Below, piece after piece: positions 21,381 through 27,313 of a stretch of 27,313 bases of DNA. Below the pieces are notes generated by a model. It saw only the letters and a program-made list of their open reading frames with translations. It was not told the DNA's origin and ran no database searches. Numbering within the stretch: the stretch's first letter is position 1; every line of letters begins with the position of its first letter. The DNA is from JAKITW01 sp041598875. GTDB lineage: Bacteria > Desulfobacterota > Desulfobulbia > Desulfobulbales > BM004. Both the position numbers and the translations under genes were made by a program. The stretch lies in NCBI GenBank assembly GCA_041598875.1, contig JBFHXP010000023.1:1-27313 (forward strand), in the 5' to 3' direction.

Positions 21381-23912
21381 ATGGAAAGTGAAAATAAAAG
21401 CACCCCGCGGAAGATGCAGGTCGCGGTCAAGGGTATGACCTGCGCCTCCTGTTCCGCCCGCATTGAAAAGGTCCTCTCCTCCCAGGAGGGGGTTTTGAAG
21501 GCTGCCGTCAATCTTGCGGCCGAGAATCTGGACCTTGAGTGGCGTCCGGACCTGATCGATTTTGCCGCAATCAGCGAGCGGGTCAAGGGGCTCGGATTCG
21601 AACTGGTCCCGCCGGAGACAGAAAAAACCCTCAATCTGGCCATTGGCGGTATGACCTGCGCCTCCTGTTCCGCCCGTATTGAAAAGGTGGTCAGCGCATT
21701 GGCAGGGGTTGAAAAGGCGGAAGTCAATCTGGCGGCGGAAACCGCCTTGATTCACTATCGACCAGAGGAAATCGGGCCCCGCCAGATCCGGGAGGCGATT
21801 GAGCGGATCGGTTTTTCCTCCACCACCATCAACGCGGGCGATGATACGATCCTGGCCCGCCAGCAGCAGGCAAACCTTGAAAATCTTGCCCGGATGAAGC
21901 GCAACCTGGTGCCTGCCTTTGTTTTTGCCGGTCTGCTGCTCATTCTTTCCATGGGTGAGATGCTCGGGCTGCCTTTGCCTGATTTTCTCAATCCCCACCA
22001 CCATCCCCTCAATTTCACCCTTGCCCAGTTATTGCTGGTGTTGCCGGTTATGTGGTCGGGCAGGCGCTTTTATCTGGTCGGCTTCCCGAGCCTTTTCCGG
22101 GGCTCTCCCAATATGGATTCCCTGATCGCGGTGGGAACCGGCGCCGCCTTTGTCTATTCCACCTGGAACCTGGTCGAGATATCCATGGGGGTTGAGGTGA
22201 TGAAGCGGGTCATGGATCTCTACTATGAGTCTGCCGGCGTCCTGATCGCCCTGGTCTCATTGGGCAAATATATGGAGACCCGGTCCAAGGTAAAGACCTC
22301 GGATGCGATCAGTCAGCTGATGCAGTTGACACCGGATGAGGCGGTGCTGATCAGGAACGCCGGTGAACTGAACGAGGAGCAGGTGCGGATAGCGGCCGCT
22401 GAAATCGAGGCCGGCGATATTATCCTGGTGAAGCCGGGCGAGCGGATTCCCATGGACGGCAAGGTGGTCAAGGGCCACTCGGCGGTGGATGAGTCGATGA
22501 TCACCGGCGAAAGCCTGCCGGTATCGAAAACAGATGGTGACCCCGTGGTCGGCGGCACCCTCAACAAAAACGGCATGCTGAGAGTCAGGGCGGAACGGGT
22601 GGGCCAGGATACGGTGATTTCCAGGATTATCCGCATGGTCCGCGAGGCCCAGGGCTCCAAGGCGCCCATTGCCAATCTTGCCGATCGGATCAGCCTCTAT
22701 TTTGTGCCCATTGTCATGGTCTTTGCTTTATTGTCCGGGCTCTCATGGTATTTCTTCGGCCATTATGCCGGGGAAACCGACTTTACCTTTGCCCTCCGGA
22801 TATTCATTGCGGTACTGGTCATTGCCTGTCCCTGCGCCATGGGGCTTGCCACCCCGACCTCGATCATGGTCGGCACCGGTCGCGGGGCGCAGCTCGGGGT
22901 GTTAATCAAGAGCGGCGAGGCGCTGGAACTGGCCCAGAAGGTCAATGCCCTGGTCTTTGATAAAACAGGAACCCTTACCCACGGCAAGCCGGCCCTTACC
23001 GATTTTCACCCCATTGCCGGAGCAAAGCTCAGTGAGAGCGAGTTGCTCGCGCTGGTCGCCAGCGCTGAATCGGTGTCCGAGCATCCCCTGGCCGAGGCCA
23101 TTGTCAACGCCGCACATGAAAAAGGTATAACGCTCACCGAGCCGGAACACTTCGAGGCCCTTCCGGGCAAGGGGATTCAGGCCCGGGTCAACTCCCATGA
23201 TCTTCTCTTGGGCAATTATGCGCTGATGGCCGGAAAAGAGGTTGCCGGCCTTGATGATAGCGGGGTCGGAACCCGGACAGATGCCATGGCCGAATCCGGC
23301 AAGACCGCGCTCTATTTTGCCGTTGACGGGGTGCTGAGCGCACTCCTGGCGGTTGCCGACGAGATAAAGGCCGAGACCCCTGGGACCATTGCCCGTCTGA
23401 AGAAGATGGGGATAGCGGTCTATATGCTCACCGGCGATAACGAGGTCACTGCCCGGGCGATTGCCCGCCAGGCGGGTATTGATAACGTATTTGCCCAGGT
23501 GCTTCCCGACCAGAAGGCGGAAAAGGTGGCGGGCCTGCAGAGTGAAGGATATATCGTGGGCATGGTCGGTGACGGGATCAACGATGCCCCGGCCCTGGCC
23601 CTGGCCGATGTCGGCATTGCCATGGGCACCGGCATTGACGTGGCTATTGAGAGTGGTGATATCGTGTTGATGAAGGGTTCCCTCAATGGCGTGCTCACCG
23701 CCCTCTCTTTAAGCCGCGCGACCATGAGCAATATCCGGCAGAACCTCTTCTGGGCCTTTGCCTACAACGTGATCGGCATTCCAGTGGCCGCCGGGCTGCT
23801 CCATATCTTTGGCGGTCCGACCTTGAACCCGATGATTGCCGGCGGGGCCATGGCCTTGAGCTCGGTCTCCGTGGTGAGCAATGCGCTCAGGCTTCGTTTT
23901 TTCACGCCGTAG
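21381..23912 (+). CDS. copA: Cu(I)-exporting P1B-1-type ATPase
   Basis: An 843-residue P-type ATPase. Two N-terminal HMA domains each carry GMTCASC (Cys21/24 and Cys93/96). Eight helices follow, with the membrane copper site ACPCAMGLATP (Cys483, Cys485), YNVIGIPVAAG in helix 7 and MALSSVSVVSNALRLR in helix 8; this set marks Cu(I) specificity. The actuator has TGES (375-378), the phosphorylated aspartate is in DKTGT (Asp527), the nucleotide domain has SEHPLAEA, and GDGINDAPAL closes the catalytic core. It exports Cu(I) from the cytoplasm. The ATG at 21381 follows GGAAAGG; a TTG five codons upstream is rejected. The gene ends overlapping the histidine kinase by 11 bases, tail to tail. No copper chaperone or regulator adjoins it. 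Confidence 0.95.
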   Translation: MESENKSTPRKMQVAVKGMTCASCSARIEKVLSSQEGVLKAAVNLAAENLDLEWRPDLIDFAAISERVKGLGFELVPPETEKTLNLAIGGMTCASCSARIEKVVSALAGVEKAEVNLAAETALIHYRPEEIGPRQIREAIERIGFSSTTINAGDDTILARQQQANLENLARMKRNLVPAFVFAGLLLILSMGEMLGLPLPDFLNPHHHPLNFTLAQLLLVLPVMWSGRRFYLVGFPSLFRGSPNMDSLIAVGTGAAFVYSTWNLVEISMGVEVMKRVMDLYYESAGVLIALVSLGKYMETRSKVKTSDAISQLMQLTPDEAVLIRNAGELNEEQVRIAAAEIEAGDIILVKPGERIPMDGKVVKGHSAVDESMITGESLPVSKTDGDPVVGGTLNKNGMLRVRAERVGQDTVISRIIRMVREAQGSKAPIANLADRISLYFVPIVMVFALLSGLSWYFFGHYAGETDFTFALRIFIAVLVIACPCAMGLATPTSIMVGTGRGAQLGVLIKSGEALELAQKVNALVFDKTGTLTHGKPALTDFHPIAGAKLSESELLALVASAESVSEHPLAEAIVNAAHEKGITLTEPEHFEALPGKGIQARVNSHDLLLGNYALMAGKEVAGLDDSGVGTRTDAMAESGKTALYFAVDGVLSALLAVADEIKAETPGTIARLKKMGIAVYMLTGDNEVTARAIARQAGIDNVFAQVLPDQKAEKVAGLQSEGYIVGMVGDGINDAPALALADVGIAMGTGIDVAIESGDIVLMKGSLNGVLTALSLSRATMSNIRQNLFWAFAYNVIGIPVAAGLLHIFGGPTLNPMIAGGAMALSSVSVVSNALRLRFFTP
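21432..21688 (+). repeat. 41-bp near-identical repeat encoding the two HMA metal sites of copA
   Basis: 21432-21472 and 21648-21688 match at 40 of 41 bases, starting GGTATGACCTGCGCCTCCTG in both, and are 216 bases (72 codons) apart. The rest of the two HMA domains has diverged at DNA level, so the metal-site segment looks conserved by recent gene conversion or duplication. Confidence 0.8.
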
Positions 23913-25383
23913 CAGACTCGGGATCAGGGAAGCGATTCAGTTCTATGGTAAAGGTGGTCCCCTTTTCTTCCACGCTTTGCACGGTGATCTCTCCCTGGTG
24001 GCTGTCGATGATATTCTTGGCAATGGCCAGGCCAAGGCCGGTACCCCTCGTCTTGTCGGTGTAAAAGGGCTGGAATATCTTCTCCCGTTTTTCCACGTCC
24101 ATGCCCGACCCGGTATCCGAGATCCGTATTCTGACCCGGTCCGGGAGGTCCGCTGCCTTTTCGGTGGTCACGCTCAGGGATCCGCCCTCGGGCATGGCCT
24201 GCAAGGCGTTGACCAGGATATTGAGGAGGGCGCGATGGATCTGGTTGCCGTCCATGGAGATCAGCGGCAGGGTCTGATCAAAATCCCGGGTAAGGGTGAT
24301 GTTTCGCTTTGTGAGTTCCGGCCCCATGAAGACCAGGATCTTGTCCAGTGCCTCATTGATTGATGCCGGTTTGAATGCCGGTTTCCGGGGGCGGGCGAAA
24401 TCGAGAAATTCCATGACCACGCCGTCGAGCCTGGTGGTTTCCGCGATAATGATTTCAGCGAGGTGCAGGCTCTCCGGGGCCAGGACTCTTATGCGTTTTT
24501 CCAGGATCTCGGCAGTGCTGCGGACGATTCCCAGGGGGTTTTTGATCTCATGGGACACCGCGGTAATCATCTTGCCGAGCCCGGCCAGTCTTTCGGCATC
24601 GTGAAGTTTTTCTTCCAGGCGGCGTCTCTCCTCGGCCCGGGCCGCGATTATCTTGTCGCCGCGGGAAACCACCATCCGGAGCATGGCGAAAAGACCACCG
24701 AGGATGATGAGCGAGGTGAGCATGATTGTGCCCTGGAGATGGATGATCGCCTCAAGATCATCGGAGAGGTCCTGGACAATCTCCGTCACTCCCATGATGA
24801 TGTTTGGGTCCGCCCCGATGGAAGTCTCCCGCTTGAACGGAATGTAGGTCCGCAGTTTGCCGGTAACAGGGTCTGCCCCGGGCAGGAGGCTGAGGAGGTT
24901 GCCCCGGGAAACCAGGGTTGAGTTGCTTTCCCCCTTCCTGGCCTTTTCATACTCAATCCCACCCTTGTCCCTCATGCCCACCAGCTCGTCGATTGTGCTG
25001 TATGAGATGATGTTCTGGGTGGAATCATAGATGGTTACCGAGTCAACCTTGAATCCATGGGTTGTGGTGCGGACCACCGAATCGAGTCTTTTGAATTGCT
25101 GGGAATTGCTGAGCGCGATTTCCCCGTACCGGAGGACCGCCGGGATAACGAATTGCTGGAAGACCTGATTGTTGAGGTTTTCCGCAAGCAGGAGGGAGTA
25201 TGCCTCGCTTCTTTCCAGGAGTACCTTTCTGGCATTATTGGAGATCACCCATGAAAGGGAGAGGGCCGCGGCCAGGATCAAGACCAGCGAGGTAAAGGAG
25301 AAGAATTTTACCAGACGGAACGGTTGCAGGGAAGCAAGATCAGGGTTTTTGCCGAGGAGATCTGGTTTTTTAAGAGGGGTCAT
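23902..25383 (-). CDS. Membrane sensor histidine kinase
   Basis: A 493-residue kinase. Membrane helices at about residues 27-48 and 218-238 bracket a roughly 170-residue extracytoplasmic sensor with a Cache-like look (VDSVTIYDSTQNIISYST, then YIPFKRETS). A short coiled linker leads to the DHp helix with AVSHEIKNPLG (His278). The ATPase domain has the N box NILVNALQAM, G1 DTGSGMD, F box FQPFYTDK and G2 GTGLGLA. All catalytic motifs are present, in the style of NtrB/ZraS-type kinases. No response regulator is in the window; the partner should lie elsewhere. The ATG at 25381-25383 overlaps the radical SAM gene end by 14 bases and has GGAG upstream, so the two are translationally linked. Confidence 0.92.
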   Translation of the reverse strand: MTPLKKPDLLGKNPDLASLQPFRLVKFFSFTSLVLILAAALSLSWVISNNARKVLLERSEAYSLLLAENLNNQVFQQFVIPAVLRYGEIALSNSQQFKRLDSVVRTTTHGFKVDSVTIYDSTQNIISYSTIDELVGMRDKGGIEYEKARKGESNSTLVSRGNLLSLLPGADPVTGKLRTYIPFKRETSIGADPNIIMGVTEIVQDLSDDLEAIIHLQGTIMLTSLIILGGLFAMLRMVVSRGDKIIAARAEERRRLEEKLHDAERLAGLGKMITAVSHEIKNPLGIVRSTAEILEKRIRVLAPESLHLAEIIIAETTRLDGVVMEFLDFARPRKPAFKPASINEALDKILVFMGPELTKRNITLTRDFDQTLPLISMDGNQIHRALLNILVNALQAMPEGGSLSVTTEKAADLPDRVRIRISDTGSGMDVEKREKIFQPFYTDKTRGTGLGLAIAKNIIDSHQGEITVQSVEEKGTTFTIELNRFPDPESATA

Positions 25384-27181
25384 TGCATACTCCGCAACGC
25401 CTGCACAGGGAGGTGTCGCACGGGATGGTGGTTCTTGCGGCAAGGGCCTTCTGGTATTCCTGCCAGAGATAGTCGCGGTTGATTCCGTGGTCTATGATTT
25501 CCCAGGGAAACGGTTCTCCCTGGTCCCGCTGGCGGTTTGCATACTCCTCACTGGCAAGGCCTTCCCTTTCCAATGCCTGACGCCAGGGGATTTTGTCTGC
25601 GGCAAGGTGGAGAAGCGCGTGGCCCAATCGTCTGTCCCCGCGTGCGAGTACCGCCTGGTGGAGTGTTTTTTCCGGGCGTTCGCTGGTCAGGGTCAGGTTG
25701 GCCACGCCTGCCAGCTGTTTACGGAGAAATTTCAGTTTTTCCTTCAATTCACGCACTGGAGAAAAGGGGTGGTATTGAAAAGGCGTCCACGGCTTGGGGA
25801 TGAAGCTGTTGATGCTCAGGCTGATATCGCTCAGCCGGCCCCGACTCCGGCCGCATGCAAGAATTTTTTCCTTTACCTGAAGGACCAGGGCGACCATCTC
25901 CTCAAGGTCGTCAATGGACTCGGTCGGCAGGCCGATCATGAAATAGAGTTTCAGGTTGTATATTCCTGCCTGAACCAGCGCCTCGGCTCCTCTGAGCACA
26001 TCATCCGCAGTTATACCCTTATTAATTACCCTCCGCAACCTCTCGGAGCCTCCGTCCGGGGCAATGGCAGCACTTTTAAGGGCGCTTCTGCCGAGAACCT
26101 TGAGGAGAGAGGGGGTGATCACATCGGCGCGCAAAGAGGAGAAGGAGAGGGCGCAACCCTGATTGAGCAGTTCCTCTGAGATCATGGCCAGATCGCTGCT
26201 GTTGGCCATTTCCATGCCAAGAAGTCCGACGCGGGCAACCGATTCCGGCCTGGCAGCAAGGGCGGATATGATTTTATCCGCCGGCCAGAGCCGTGGGGGG
26301 CGGTAAATGAAGCCCGCGGCACAGAACCGGCACCCGCGGCTGCACCCGCGGCCCAGTTCCGCCATAAAGAGATTGGCAAATTCGGCGTGGGGGGTAAGAA
26401 TTTTTGAATGGCCGACCGTGTCGCCGGTGTTTTCCAGGGTTATTTTTTTAATCCGCCGGGGGAGGTCGAGGTCCGGGCTGTGCGAAAATCCACTGAATCT
26501 GCCATTTTCCGATGCGTATTGCGGATCATAGAGCGCCGGCACATAACATCCTGGAGATCTCCTCGCCAGGATTTGAAGCACCTCCTCCCGCGAGTGGTGC
26601 TGATACTCAAGGATTTTCCGCATCACGTCCGGAAGAACCGGCTCTGCTTCGCCGATGAGGAAAAGATCGACAAAGGGTGCCAGGGGTTCCGGGTTCATGA
26701 AGGTGGCGACGCCGCCGGCAATTACTAACGGCCGACCCGGGGCAAAGAGCCGGTTACCACCGGCGGCGTCGCTGGCCCGCTCTTCTGCCAGGGGGGGAAT
26801 CCCGGACAGAAAGAGCATCTGTAAAAAAGGTATATAGTCCTGTTCAAAGCTGATCGATGCGGCAAGTATCGGGAAATCGGTCATCAGCCTCGATGATTCC
26901 ACCGAGCGTGCCGGCCCTTCCCGATGCGGATAGAAAATCCGTTCACAGACAATATCATCGTTCCGGTTGAGCAGATCGTAGACCAGCTGAAATCCAAGAT
27001 TGGACATGCCAACCTTGTAACTGCTCGGGAAAACAAGCCCCACCGGGAGCTTGTTTTTCCATTTTTTTTTCCAGCCGCCGGTTTCGTCCGCTAAAATATC
27101 CGGAGCGATGGGGTGCCTGTTTCCGCGAAACCCATGGCCCATTATCAGTGCTGCCTGTTCATCGCATTGTCGGGAGAGCAT
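25370..27181 (-). CDS. B12-binding-type radical SAM protein (TIGR03960-like)
   Basis: A 603-residue protein. Residues 45-195 form a B12-binding-like Rossmann domain (VGLVFPSSYKVGMSNLGFQL, then LVIAGGVATFMNPEPLAPF and DLFLIGEAEPVLP). The radical SAM barrel follows with ELGRGCSRGCRFCAAGF: cysteines 280, 284 and 287 ligate the [4Fe-4S] cluster that cleaves S-adenosylmethionine. A second cysteine set at the end (Cys588, 593, 596, 599; SLCRRCGVC) is typical of the family and may hold another cluster. The usual family partner is a TIGR03936-type protein, not seen here. Substrate is unknown. GAAAGGG abuts the ATG; a Met 13 codons later (27142) is an alternative. It follows the ftsZ-like end by about 40 bases. 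Confidence 0.9.
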   Translation of the reverse strand: MLSRQCDEQAALIMGHGFRGNRHPIAPDILADETGGWKKKWKNKLPVGLVFPSSYKVGMSNLGFQLVYDLLNRNDDIVCERIFYPHREGPARSVESSRLMTDFPILAASISFEQDYIPFLQMLFLSGIPPLAEERASDAAGGNRLFAPGRPLVIAGGVATFMNPEPLAPFVDLFLIGEAEPVLPDVMRKILEYQHHSREEVLQILARRSPGCYVPALYDPQYASENGRFSGFSHSPDLDLPRRIKKITLENTGDTVGHSKILTPHAEFANLFMAELGRGCSRGCRFCAAGFIYRPPRLWPADKIISALAARPESVARVGLLGMEMANSSDLAMISEELLNQGCALSFSSLRADVITPSLLKVLGRSALKSAAIAPDGGSERLRRVINKGITADDVLRGAEALVQAGIYNLKLYFMIGLPTESIDDLEEMVALVLQVKEKILACGRSRGRLSDISLSINSFIPKPWTPFQYHPFSPVRELKEKLKFLRKQLAGVANLTLTSERPEKTLHQAVLARGDRRLGHALLHLAADKIPWRQALEREGLASEEYANRQRDQGEPFPWEIIDHGINRDYLWQEYQKALAARTTIPCDTSLCRRCGVCNDPS

Positions 27182-27221
27182 CCCTTTCCATGGGGTATTC
27201 TACTATGCCGGCATAGATCGA

Positions 27222-27313
27222 TCAATCTGCCGCCTGCCGGAGATAGGTCGGTGTCTCCAGCTCCGCCTCGTCAAGAAAATTGGGCAGGGGCAGGGTGCGG
27301 CGGCCGCTGCCGC
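27222..27313 (-). CDS. ftsZ: C-terminal end of a probable FtsZ (partial, runs off the window)
   Basis: Thirty codons and two bases of an open frame enter from the window edge and stop at TGA (27222-27224). The last residues read LPNFLDEAELETPTYLRQAA then D; the block ETPTYLRQAAD resembles the conserved FtsZ C-terminal peptide (D/E-I/T-P-x-F/Y-L-R) that binds FtsA and other division partners. In Desulfobacterota a radical SAM gene often follows ftsZ, as here. The call rests on about 12 residues, so it is tentative. Only the tail is present, so nothing can be said of the GTPase domain. Confidence 0.6.
   Translation of the reverse strand, partial: GSGRRTLPLPNFLDEAELETPTYLRQAAD

Overview
The window looks like a chromosomal segment from a Desulfobacterota (former Deltaproteobacteria) genome, probably near the Desulfobulbales. 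This is inferred from gene families and arrangement, not from a marker-gene comparison. The clues are a CBS/cNMP/DUF294 sensor next to a DUF4212 plus VC_2705-type sodium:solute symporter pair, an RCKP-type rubredoxin-like mini-protein, a Cache sensor ending in the CxxC...CxxC tail common in this group, a probable ftsZ end followed by a two-Cys-cluster radical SAM protein, and a CoA-disulfide-reductase/rhodanese fusion typical of sulfur-metabolising bacteria. Most genes lie on the minus strand. I saw no rRNA, tRNA, CRISPR array, insertion sequence or phage genes.

Region by region. 42-1772 (-) is a NADH persulfide/CoA-disulfide reductase with a C-terminal rhodanese. It is divergent from a short orphan flagellar-rod-like protein (2073-2426 +), and the shared upstream region carries two copies of a GTGA-N4-TCAC dyad. 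2439-4447 (-) is a likely envelope redox group: a stand-alone heme-binding ferric-reductase-like membrane protein, then YceI, then a chalcone-isomerase-like secreted protein. 4654-9155 (-) is a carboxylate-uptake operon: cNMP/CBS/DUF294 regulator, an exonuclease gene broken by an internal deletion, the small symporter subunit and the large Na+ symporter, closed by a strong terminator. 9641-10783 (-) is a Cache sensor without a recognisable output enzyme. 10912-13613 (-) encodes a GT-C and a GT2 glycosyltransferase with an ATGA overlap, divergent from a secreted polysaccharide deacetylase and a YaiI/DUF188 protein (13641-15051 +).

15098-19604 (-) is a run of exported or membrane proteins of unknown function: a 384-residue secreted protein, a DUF3160 protein, a possible 48-residue ORF, a SHOCT membrane protein and a small secreted protein. 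19813-20385 (+) encodes two tiny secreted proteins whose cysteines all fall in CX3C steps; this is the most unusual coding signal here. 20571-21191 (-) holds a small membrane protein and the RCKP rubredoxin-like protein. The latter is divergent from a Cu(I) P-type ATPase (21381-23912 +). A sensor histidine kinase (23902-25383 -), a B12-type radical SAM protein (25370-27181 -) and the end of a probable ftsZ (27222-27313 -) form one compact minus-strand unit.

How the genes may work together: the symporter cluster probably imports a short-chain carboxylate under nucleotide and energy-charge sensing. The glycosyltransferases and deacetylase probably build or trim a surface polysaccharide. The persulfide reductase, heme protein, YceI, Cys-rich peptides, rubredoxin-like protein and CopA suggest sulfur, redox and copper handling at the cell envelope. 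None of these links is demonstrated by the sequence alone.
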